Of a DNA stretch of 64,000 nt, positions 45,801 to 52,748 are shown one piece after another (position 1 is the stretch's first letter; the number at the start of each line of letters is the position of its first letter). A program made the translations under genes and the position numbers. Origin of the DNA: Hemicordylus capensis (lineage: Eukaryota; Chordata; Lepidosauria; Squamata; Cordylidae); the NCBI RefSeq assembly GCF_027244095.1, contig NC_069658.1:263012687-263076686 (forward strand). The letters are read 5' to 3'. The notes beneath the pieces were generated by a model. The model did no database searches, was not told the DNA's origin, and saw nothing but the letters and a program-made list of their open reading frames with translations.

Positions 45801-48009
45801 GGCCCCTCAGATATCCAGGGCCCAAACCGTTAGGGGCTTTAAAGCCCTTGATCAGCACCTTGGATTGGAACCAGAAACAAATTGGCAGCCAATGTAGCTC
45901 TTTCAAAATGGGTGTAATATGGTCCCAGAGAGCAACTCCACATAAAATCCTAGCTGCCGCATTTTGTACTAGCTGCAGTTGCCGAATATTCTTCAAGGGC
46001 AGCCCCATAAAGAGTGTGTTAGAGTAATCCAGCTGTGATGTGACTAAGGCGTGGGTAACTGTGGCCAGATCTTCCTTCTCGAGAAAGGGATGCAGTTGGT
46101 GCACTACCTAAAATTGTGCAAGGGCACCCCTGGCCACCGTCTCCACCTGAGCTTCCAAAAGCAGAGCTGAGTCCAGCAATACCCCCGAAGCTGAGCATTT
46201 GCTCTTTCAAGGGGAGTGCAACCCCATCCAGAAGCAGCCAAGTTCCCTCATCCCGACTGGCTCTCTCACTGACCAACAGCACCTCTGTCTTGCCCAGATT
46301 CAATCTCAGTTTATTAGGCCACATCCAATCCATCACTGCCTCCAGCAGTCTCCAACTCAGAACATCCACTGCCTCCCTGGGATCAGGTGACAAGAACAGA
46401 TAGAGCTGAGTGTCAACTGCATATTGTGGACAGCTCAGTCCAAGTTCCCGGATGACCTCTCCCAGTGGTTTAATATAGATCTTAAGCAGCATGAGGGGGC
46501 AAAACAGAACCCTGTGGGACCCCACAGGCCAGTGGCTGAGCAGTAGTTCCCCTGCAACATCTTCTGGACCCTTCCCCCAAAGGACCAAAGCCACTCCAAA
46601 ACAGTACCTCCAATCCCTATATTTGAGAGGCGGCTCAGAAGGATACCATGATCAGTGGTATCAAACACCACTGAGAGGTCCAGAAGAACCAACAGGGACA
46701 CACTCCCCTAGTCAAGCTCTCGATGTAGGTCATCCACTAGAGATATCAAGGCAGTTTCAGTCCCGTAGCCAAGATGGAAGCCAGATAAGAAAGGGGTCTA
46801 GATCAGGGTTTCTCAACGTGTGGGTCCCCAGATGTTATTGGACTTCAACTCCTATAATCCCCAACCCCAGTGGCCTTTGGTTGGGAATTATGGGAGTTGA
46901 AGTCCAATTACATCTGAGGACCCACACGTTGAGAAACCCTGGTCTAGATAATCCATATCATCCAAGACCCTCTGCAGCTGGGACGCCACCACACACAAAG
47001 GGAAGGCTAGAAACTAGCTATGAACACTGAATTGCTTCGGCACCATACCCAAGGGTGATGGTGAGGGGTTGCTTTAAGAAGATGCGGGCAGGTCCTACCT
47101 GCCTGTCCCGCAAGCCTCCGCTGCCCCGCACTGTCCCATTGCGGCACTGTTCCCATCTGAGATTCTCTGTGAAGCAGCAGCCTGTGCTGCTTGCCCCTTT
47201 AAAGCGCTGCGGCAACGGGATGCTCCCTCCAGCATCCCTTGCACGGTGTTGGCATGCAAATGGCATCAGTGCATGTGTCGACACCATTTGTGGGGCCAGG
47301 CTGCTGCTTCACGGAGAAGCTTGGATGGGAACAGAAGCCACGATGGGGAGGTGCAGGGCAGCGGAGGCTAGGGGGATGGGCAGGTAGAACCTGCCCGCCT
47401 CCTCTTAAGGGAGCCCCTCGCCCTGCACTGAAATGATTCGGGCACATCCCTACTAGAAATAGGTCTATAGTTGTCCAGGTTGGAGGTATCAAAGGGAGGG
47501 CTTTTTATATAATGGCCTTACCATCACCTCCTTGGGGCATGGCGGTATCTTGCCCACATAGGAACCTCCCTTAATGAAACGTTGATTGTAGCTTCCAATC
47601 ATCTGCCTGTCCAACCATTTGCAGATTTTAGCCATGAAGGGCAAGGGTCAAGAGCGCATGATGTCACACGCACACTGCCCAGGATCTTGTCCACATCCTC
47701 AGGCTGCTCTAACTGAAAGGAATCCAACACAATAGGACCAGATGGTACCCGAGGCACATCCGCTGGTATAGCCAAAACTCTGGAGTCCAAATCAGCACAG
47801 ATGTGAGAGACTGCATTGTCCAGCTGACACCATCTCTCTTGTCTTTCAGAGCGGGGAATAACTGGTGGTGGGTCCCAGTTGTTGCCCCAACACTGGGGAG
47901 CCTTGTTGGAATTTTCATCTACAATATCCTCATTGACTTCCACAATCGCCCTTTGAAAGCGGAGTGCAAGAAGGATGATATAGAGACTGCAGTGGTTGCT
48001 GAGCTCTAG
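36805..48009 (+). CDS. AQP7: AQP7-like aquaglyceroporin, complete six-exon gene
   Basis: This gene encodes a plasma-membrane channel for water and glycerol of the MIP family. Six exons (36805-36894, 38384-38510, 39219-39356, 41409-41527, 44423-44640, 47850-48009) join in one frame to 283 residues, with AG/GT borders at every intron. The first pore box is NAS (residues 77-79) and the second is NPS followed by RD (209-213). The aspartate after the second box marks an aquaglyceroporin. The inferred selectivity filter is F57, G205, Y206, R212, the set known for AQP7. The segment [11 protein letters not shown] and the stretch GAHMNA are AQP7-like, whereas loop C ([10 protein letters not shown], with a glycosylation sequon at N128) resembles AQP10. 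The start is the first ATG, 25 codons after an in-frame stop. The N-terminus is shorter than in mammalian AQP7, so a further upstream coding exon is possible. The assignment to aquaglyceroporins is firm; AQP7 orthology is likely. Confidence 0.92.
37265..37497 (+). mobile_element. LINE-derived 3'-end repeat in AQP7-like intron 1
   Basis: This is the plus-strand copy of the family: TTAACTGGCCCTATCCAGCC, TGCTGGTGTCTGTCTTATGT, AACCGCTTTGGAAAC and TTGAAAAGCGGTATATAAAT. It shows that the family ends in a GCGGTATATAAAT tail like many LINEs. Confidence 0.7.
37573..37659. mobile_element. Short hAT MITE, 87 bp, perfect 8-bp TSD
   Basis: GTTTAGAG is present at 37565-37572 and 37660-37667. The ends are CTGGGGTTTCTAGG and CCAAGGTTGGAAATCCCTA. 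It lies in intron 1 of the AQP7-like gene. Confidence 0.85.
38060..38127. mobile_element. hAT-type MITE, right half
   Basis: GATGGAAATTGTAGTCCAAC and GTTTGAGAACCCCTGG are the right arm of the CAGGGGTTCTCAACC group. It lies in intron 1. Confidence 0.5.
38384..38510 (+). CDS. AQP7: AQP7-like exon 2
   Basis: It encodes residues 31-72 and covers helix 1 to the start of the first half-helix, with the motif [10 protein letters not shown] and the filter phenylalanine F57. A pyrimidine-rich tract and CAG precede it, and a GTGAGT donor follows. The length is 127 bp, and the last codon is split after its first base. Confidence 0.93.
38865..39150 (-). mobile_element. LINE-derived 3'-end repeat in AQP7-like intron 2
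   Basis: A (TAC)n tail is followed by ATATTTATATACTGCTTTTT, CCCCCAAAGGGCTTGCAGTC and GAGCCAGTTGCTCTCGCCC. It ends about 70 bp before exon 3. Confidence 0.65.
39219..39356 (+). CDS. AQP7: AQP7-like exon 3, first pore box NAS
   Basis: It encodes residues 73-118, starting GAHMNAS and running through helix 3 ([17 protein letters not shown]). The acceptor is AAAAG and the donor GTATGC; the length is 138 bp. The box reads NAS, where mammalian AQP7 has NAA and most aquaporins NPA. Confidence 0.93.
39592..39868 (+). mobile_element. hAT-like repeat (AGGCAGCAGGCTTTACC family), copy 2
   Basis: Same blocks as 33755-34010: GGCAGCAAGCTTTACCACGG, GTTTGAAGTTGCCCCC, TTTGGGGTAAATCTGG and GTGTGAAAAACACCC. It lies in intron 3. 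Confidence 0.7.
40093..40580. repeat. Inverted-ended repeat in AQP7-like intron 3
   Basis: GGAAGTTTTACACACGGGGC at the left resembles the reverse complement of GCGAATAACTCCC at the right, and the left end resembles the inverted end of the 49740 family. The borders are approximate. Confidence 0.4.
40893..41147 (+). mobile_element. 5S-rRNA-derived SINE in AQP7-like intron 3
   Basis: TTAGCTAAGCAGGGTCTGCC, GCATATGAAAGGGAGACTAG and AGCACTGTAAGATATCC give the 5S-like head. CTTGGCTTCTCCAAGAT and TATATGGCAGCTTCCTATGT complete the body and tail. Confidence 0.8.
41185..41345 (+). other. Coding-like stretch of unknown origin in intron 3
   Basis: A frame reads [20 protein letters not shown] and [11 protein letters not shown]. 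Its charged, low-complexity composition looks protein-like and unlike the flanking repeats. It is just upstream of exon 4 in the same direction, but no acceptor and donor delimit it. It could be a fragment of a mobile-element ORF or chance. Confidence 0.25.
41409..41527 (+). CDS. AQP7: AQP7-like exon 4 (extracellular loop C)
   Basis: It encodes residues 119-158, including [10 protein letters not shown] and [10 protein letters not shown], which are typical of loop C in aquaglyceroporins. N128-L-T is an N-glycosylation sequon, at the place used in AQP10. The acceptor is TTCTAG and the donor GTTAGT; the length is 119 bp. Confidence 0.93.
41627..41830 (+). mobile_element. tRNA-derived SINE in AQP7-like intron 4
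   Basis: AGCATGGTGTAGTGGTTAGA (A box) and CCTGAGTTCAAATCCTCATT (B box) are clear. They are followed by a body with CACAGGGTTGTTGTGAGGAG and an A-rich end. Confidence 0.85.
41925..42055 (-). mobile_element. LINE-derived 3'-end repeat fragment
   Basis: AGTCTACCACTTTAAAAGGT and GCCTCTTTGCCCAATTAGCA match the far end of the family at 1795. Confidence 0.5.
42062..42232 (+). mobile_element. Sauria-like tRNA-SINE in AQP7-like intron 4
   Basis: CTGAGTGGAAGAGCACCTGC (A box) and AAGGTTCCAGGTTCAAGCTC (B box), then CTCTGTCTGACACTC, typical of the squamate SINE class. It directly precedes a CR1 copy of opposite orientation. Confidence 0.8.
42233..43740 (-). mobile_element. CR1-type LINE, 3' 1.5 kb with reverse transcriptase
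   Basis: The minus strand reads [16 protein letters not shown], then after a frame change [14 protein letters not shown]-like sequence, [31 protein letters not shown] and [14 protein letters not shown]. These are reverse transcriptase blocks of the CR1 group, including the FADD catalytic box. The 3' end CTGATCCAGCAGGGCTGTTC and TTATG units follow. It is 5' truncated with at least one frameshift, and lies in intron 4 antisense to the host gene. Confidence 0.88.
44011..44147. mobile_element. hAT MITE, 137 bp, in AQP7-like intron 4
   Basis: The flanks TTTTATAG and ATTTATAG agree at seven of eight bases. AACTATAACTCCCTTGATCC mirrors AATGATGGGAGTTTTAGTC, and the right end is GGTTGGGAACCCCTC. Confidence 0.75.
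44423..44640 (+). CDS. AQP7: AQP7-like exon 5, second pore box NPS
   Basis: It encodes residues 159-230: helices 4 and 5, the second pore box NPSRD (209-213) and the helix 6 entry AGWGIEVF. The acceptor is CACAG and the donor GTGAGT; the length is 218 bp. A hAT element begins 14 bp after the donor junction. Confidence 0.95.
44655..45113. mobile_element. hAT-like element, 459 bp, 14 bp behind exon 5 donor
   Basis: The ends are TGAGGATGTGCAGAACC and CGCACACCCCTA. The flanks GCCTTTTC and ACCTTTTT agree at six of eight bases, with transitions only. The long inner arms (GTGGTGTGGCC around 44875 and 44910; GCTGCCTGGAGCAG and CTGCTCCAGGCAGC) are inverted. It is the same family as 48558-49682. Confidence 0.78.
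45130..45305 (-). mobile_element. tRNA-SINE fragment
   Basis: CCTGGAGATGCCAGGGACCA and AATGCAAAGCAGCTGCTTGA are the reverse of the Sauria-like body. A short GCATTGCACTGAGTCA unit is repeated twice at its end. Confidence 0.6.
46804..46941. mobile_element. hAT MITE, 138 bp, perfect 8-bp TSD, nested in L2
   Basis: GTCTAGAT is present at 46796-46803 and 46942-46949. The ends CAGGGTTTCTCAACGTGTGG and CACACGTTGAGAAACCCTG are near-perfect inverted repeats, and the arms run to the centre. It is the youngest-looking member of its group here. Confidence 0.95.
47015..47452. mobile_element. hAT-like element, 438 bp, nested in L2
   Basis: The flanks CTAGAAAC and CTAGAAAT agree at seven of eight bases. 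The ends are TAGCTATGAACACTG and GGGCACATCCCTA. The arms around GGGCAGGTCCTACCTGCC and GGGCAGGTAGAACCTGCC mirror each other. Confidence 0.85.
47850..48009 (+). CDS. AQP7: AQP7-like exon 6 (last coding exon)
   Basis: It encodes residues 231-283, beginning [13 protein letters not shown] (helix 6) and ending in an acidic cytosolic tail and TAG. The acceptor is preceded by a short TCTCTCTTGTCTTT tract. LINE-derived sequence reaches to within about 20 bp of it. Confidence 0.94.
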
Positions 48010-48175
48010 CAACAATTGTGAAAGTGGAGCTTTTGTCAAGTGGACAAAAGTTTGACACCTCAAGCAGTGCTTTTTAACACATTGCATTCTTTGAAAACAC
48101 AGTTGGACTTCTGAAGACCGAGAGGACACTAGATGTACTTGCACACACTAAATAAACAGAGGTGGCTTCTTTGGA
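48010..48175 (+). other. AQP7: AQP7-like 3' UTR with polyadenylation signal
   Basis: A canonical AATAAA lies at 48150-48155, about 140 bp after the stop codon, and is followed by a G/T-containing stretch. The exact cleavage site is inferred, not seen. Confidence 0.6.
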
Positions 48176-48557
48176 AGAAAGAAGGGAAATGTACCTGCTG
48201 GGCAGGATGGAGGAAGGTTGATCCTCCTGAGCTGCATTTTGCTAAGGAACTGCATGGGAGATTTCTTTACCATTCAACAGTTGCCAGATTGCTCTGCTTA
48301 AGTCTCATTGTGCATATTAGAGCCTTGCAGAATTCCCTCTGGGTGGGAGAAAGGCTGAAGGGTGCATTGAAAAATAAGCCATATGGTTGGGTGTACTCTG
48401 TCTTGCTCAAAGGTACTGTGCAGCAGCACTGACCCACCCCTAGACAGTGACACCATCCTAAGGAAGGGAGTAAGTGTGCACTGGGGTTCCCCAACACAGC
48501 CTACACCACAGCTGACAATCATAGGAGAATCTCAGAATCATATAATGGTATGATTGG

Positions 48558-49682
48558 TAGGGATGTGCAAAACGTTTCAGATACAAAACGTTTTGTACCC
48601 AAAACAGCCTGTTCCGGGTGTTTTGTAGACAAAACAAAACACCCATTTTCCAGATCCAAAAGTTTTGTATACAAAACAAAACGTCTCTGTTTCGGCTACA
48701 AAACATTTTGTTGCTTCGGACCTCCATTTTGTGGTGATCTCTGAGTCAGTCTCCATTTTGTGTTTGACATCGCTTTGAATTTCCCACCCTTCCAGCCTTC
48801 TGATCGGTGACCTAAATCATGGGCTGACCTGCTGACAATTCCCTCCTTGTTCCTCATTGGCTCTTTTGCTTCTTGCCACTCTTTACTGACCCCACATTGG
48901 CCAGGGGAAGGATTGCTAACCCATGGGGTGCTGGGTTCTGTTGATTCTGTGGTGTTCTGAGTGTAGATTTTCTAGTAGCATATGAGAGTGGATTCTTGTT
49001 TTTCACTGAAAATCTCATATGCTACCAGAGAATCTACAGTGAACACCTCAGAAACAACAAAACCCAGTACCCCACGGGCTTGTGGGTATGGGGGTGGTTG
49101 GCACCCTATATGCACTACACAACCCCTCACTCTGGGCAACCCCAGTGCCCCCCAAGTGGAATTATGGGGCTGCTGAAACCGAAACCTCCATTATTCCCTA
49201 TGAGAGAAATCTTAGACACGTAAACTTCATCAAATCACAAAAGATCAGCCCTTTGCCCAATTTCTTTGAAATAATTCTGGAAGTTTCCTTGCCCCCATTG
49301 GGCACTACCACCCACCACACTCCGCTCTGGGTCATCCCTTTTCCCTTGATTTGAAGCGATACATTTGCTGGAATCTCCATTATTCCCTATGGGAAAATTC
49401 TTAAAGATGTGTAAACTTAAAAAATTCACAAAAAATCAGCCCTTTGCCTAATTCCTTTGAAATTTGGCTGCTAGCTTCCACCCATTGGACACTACCACCA
49501 CCACCCACTCTTTTTGCCCTGGGACCCTTTTTAAAAATCCAAATCTATTCGGATTCGGATAATTCAGCTACAAAACAAAACAGGGCTGATTCGGATTCAG
49601 AAAATTTGGGTACAAAACAAAACGGGGGTGTTTCGATTCAGATACAAATCGAAACAAGAAAATTCCAAAATGCACACCCCTA
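48558..49682. mobile_element. hAT-like element, 1125 bp, perfect 8-bp TSD
   Basis: ATGATTGG is present at 48550-48557 and 49683-49690. The ends are TAGGGATGTGCAAAACG and AAAATGCACACCCCTA, and both subterminal regions are rich in ACAAAACAAAAC or its inverse. The interior has two related blocks around TCCATTATTCCCTATG (49188 and 49376). No transposase is visible. It is the longest member of the family and lies just behind the AQP7-like 3' UTR. Confidence 0.92.
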
Positions 49683-49739
49683 ATGATTGGAAAGGACTGT
49701 AACAGTAATATCTCAACCTAACTGTTGGGGAGGAGAACT

Positions 49740-50014
49740 GGAAGTTTTCCACAAAGGGCTTTTAAAGCCCTTTAGCTCACATCTCCTCCGGAATGGAGGG
49801 TGTGTGTTCATATATCGGGCAGATTTACCCCAAAGTCCCTGTGAGCTATCGGGGAGCAGCACTTGACACACAATTTGGGCTTTTCACTGCACATTAGAGT
49901 GCAGCCCGATATCCAGGGTTTTGTTAAAAAATCCACTTTTTGCATCAAGTTATGGGGATAACTTTGAGTTTGCAGTAAAGCCTTGCAGAAAACTCACGGT
50001 AAAGCCTGCTGTTT
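49740..50014 (-). mobile_element. hAT-like repeat, copy 3, perfect 8-bp TSD
   Basis: GGAGAACT is present at 49732-49739 and 50015-50022. Read on the minus strand, AAACAGCAGGCTTTACCGTG and GTGGAAAACTTCC are its ends, matching 33755-34010 and 39592-39868. Confidence 0.8.
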
Positions 50015-50034
50015 GGAGAACTTCCAGGTATTCT

Positions 50035-50200
50035 GGTAGTAAGTATGCATGGCACCCTTTGCTAAGCAGGGTCTACCCTGGTTTGCATTTGGAGCAGTGC
50101 CTCCACGTGAGTGCTGTAACATGGAGCTGCAGCTTGGTGGAAGAGTGATTGCAAACAGAAGATCCCAGATTCATCCCTGGCCCTGGCATCTCCAGAAATT
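50035..50200 (+). mobile_element. 5S-derived SINE, diverged copy
   Basis: TGCTAAGCAGGGTCTACCCT is the 5S-like head; GGCCCTGGCATCTCCAG belongs to the body. The stretch between is altered. Confidence 0.6.
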
Positions 50201-50424
50201 CTCCAATTTTGATCCAGAAAAAGGAGGCAGGTTTCAAAAATTGGGGGAACATTTCCTTCTGTCCAGTGTGCACCATGGTGTAACAGTGACTCTGTTGGCA
50301 TTTCAAGTTTTATGTGGGCTTGTGTGAAAACACTGTATTGCGGCCCATACTTCACCCCATAACCTCCAAATAGTAATGATACGATCCTGTCAGCCTAAAC
50401 CTTTCTCTTATGAACTCCCACACC

Positions 50425-50700
50425 ACATTTATTAGAATTTATTTGACCTATTTTTATACTGCCCAAAATGTATGTGTCTGGGTGGTTTACAACAAAAAAT
50501 AACAGAAAAGTTAAAACATTAGTTAAAACAAATAAATGACAACAAAAATTAAAACTGGTTAAAATAAATGACAAAACATTAAAAAAAATCAAGAATGAGC
50601 AAAAAATTAAAACACTAAATGAGCAAAAAATTAAAACATGACAATTTAAAATTTTAAAACAATGTTAGAACTATTAAAACAGTATTTAATTTTTAAAAGA
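50425..50700 (-). mobile_element. L2-like LINE 3' tail
   Basis: ATTTTTATACTGCCCAAAAT and GTCTGGGTGGTTTACAACAA are followed by A-rich sequence. Confidence 0.55.
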
Positions 50701-52500
50701 ATTGTTAGAGACAATCTACATCTACCATAGGTGGGCCCACTAGCCTATAAAATATTGGGAGCAAATTTTCAAGTTATGCAAAGTTGTTCTTCATGCAGTG
50801 TTTCTTAGAGCAAAATAAAATAAAAAATCTTGCAGAGGCAGGAGCCTGTTCACCTCGTTGAGACTGCTGTTTTTCAGGAGGTTGGGGCAGAGGTTATAGC
50901 AACTGGGTGACCTGTTTACCTGCTGCTTTGCTATTTGGATTCTAGTGATGAGAGGCCTTTAGAGAGAATGAAGAAGCAACCATTCCCTGTGATGGTGTGT
51001 ATGTGGGTGGGATGCAGGAAGCAGCCTAACCAATTGCCTTTCTTATCACAGACTGGTTCATACAGTGCTTTACTTGTCCATGGCACAAGACATCCCCAGC
51101 TATGCACTCTTGGAGAAATGCACTACATGAACCAGTCACCGATGCCACAAGTGGCACAGGCCATGGAGATCTGTGGCACTCCTGGACAGGAGCAGGACTT
51201 GGAGGTTTACCTATGGCATCAGCTCTTGCCTGCCTCTCTAGTGCGAGTAGTTGCACATGTCCAACATTGCCCCCTAAATAACATAAGAAGAGCCCTGCTG
51301 GATCAGAGGTTCCTAGTCTTGGGCCCCTACATGATGTTGGACTACAAACCTCAGCATCCCCTGCCACGGTGGTCTTCAGCTCCTGCCCTATACAAATTAT
51401 TAGAGAAGGGTGGATCTATGGAGGAGTATTAGTCATAACAGCTACGTGAAATCTCAGAAGCCGTATAGCACTGGATGTCACTTGTTGAAGAGCAACAGTA
51501 AGAGAGTTTCAGAAAGCTGACAGGCAGGCCATGAAGGCGCCTAGCTGACCACTGCTGGAAGGTGAATGCTGCAGGAGATGGTGACGATCCCGTTCTTTTA
51601 AGTAGACCTGGGCACTTTCCAGCCTAGCTGCAGAAACAGCAGCAAAATGCCTCTGTCCGGGCAAGTCGCATTCGGGATGTAAACAGCAGGGGGAGCAGTC
51701 TCACAGCAACTACCAACCCGAAAAGAATGCAAGTTTTTCATGCCGGATGTATGACGTCCTTGATCTATATCGCAGTGATTAAATTCGCAACAAGGCATAG
51801 GAAATGTGAAGGGCACCCTGCTGTTCCCATAGGGACTGCGGTGTCATGATGCAAAAAGTGTGGAAGCACACTTCTGAGATATGTCCTGACCCCGTTGTAG
51901 GGTCTAGTCTGGAAAGTGCCTTGGTGAGAGTGGATTCAGGACCATCTTCTTCTGTTGCATGCTCTCCTTGTGGAAATGCCAGCTGCACATATTGCATTTC
52001 TCCGTGTGAGTTGGGATTGAGAATGGTTGGTCTGAAAGTATGTATGGAGAAAGCATTGAGTGAGTCAGTTTATGATGAGAAAGGCAATTTAATTGAACGG
52101 CCTGCCACCCTGCCCCCTTCCTCTCAAGGATGCTTCTTGGGGGATATTTCCTTTTATGGCTGTTGTGCATTTAAATGTCTAACAAGAGAAAGCAAGCCTG
52201 TGACTCTGTTTGCATTCTGATCCCTAGATACCCTTTGCAGGTTACCTACCAGACAGAGCAGCACTCCCCCCTCCACACATAGCCAAAGCCATGTTTGGGC
52301 CAAAGGGAATCACAGCGGAGCCTTGAGGCTTCTTAAATAGACACTTTTAAAGTAATAAATACTTTGGTCCTGTTCTCATGTGATGCTGATGTGGCCCCAA
52401 CTGGGCAGGAGGGTTTTCTACATGCGACCAGTGGATTGGCAGCCGTGGAGATGCTGTTGGGGGACTACGCTGCCTGGAAGACCAAACGCAAAGTCAAGTC
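50700..52500. other. Intergenic / 3' flank of the unidentified gene
   Basis: Frames of 124 and 165 codons on the plus strand have no motifs. A CR1 plus hAT scrap lies at 51280-51370. A minus-strand ATTAAA near 52087 could serve the gene ending at 52509. Nothing else is seen. Confidence 0.4.
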
Positions 52501-52508
52501 TGGGGTTC

Positions 52509-52748
52509 TCATCTCCTCAAAGAGCTTCCGGGCTGTGTTGGGTTCCTGGGGGCTCCCCCGGTTTGGTCTTTCTGGGAGGTGAGTGGCTGGGCTGACAACT
52601 TCTTGAGAACTGGAGTCTTGTTTTTGCTTTTGAAAACCTGGTTGATGAACAACTGGTTGATGAACGACAACTTGTTGATGAAAGACTCGGCCTCCTCTGA
52701 GAGTTGCTCCGTTTTGAGGGTGATGGCTTTGTACATGTTGAATCGCTG
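52509..52748 (-). CDS. Unidentified gene, last coding exon
   Basis: The exon follows a TTTTCCAG acceptor and begins in phase 0 with QRFNMYKAITLKTEQLSEEA. It then runs through SFINKLSFINQLFINQVF to a serine/proline-rich tail and a TGA at 52509-52511. A second AG three bases inside could serve as an alternative NAGNAG acceptor. The lengthy frame and the codon pattern differ from the repeats around it. Confidence 0.72.
   Translation of the reverse strand, partial: QRFNMYKAITLKTEQLSEEAESFINKLSFINQLFINQVFKSKNKTPVLKKLSAQPLTSQKDQTGGAPRNPTQPGSSLRR

Larger units (their letters stand above)
45430..47830 (-). mobile_element. L2-type LINE, about 1.8 kb of L2 plus two nested hAT elements
   Basis: The minus strand gives [80 protein letters not shown] and [12 protein letters not shown], covering much of an L2 reverse transcriptase and its C-terminal end. 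hAT elements at 46804-46941 and 47015-47452 interrupt it. The L2 match resumes to about 47830, only 20 bp from exon 6. It is antisense to the AQP7-like gene and contains frameshifts. Confidence 0.85.

Noticed and set aside
46491-47030. 179-codon plus-strand frame in intron 5
   Set aside because: It is the antisense of an L2 reverse transcriptase plus a nested MITE.
47599-48144. 181-codon minus-strand frame opposite AQP7-like exon 6
   Set aside because: It is the shadow of exon 6 joined to antisense L2 sequence.
50935-51432. 165-codon plus-strand frame
   Set aside because: It runs into CR1 and hAT scraps at its 3' end, and its composition is unremarkable.
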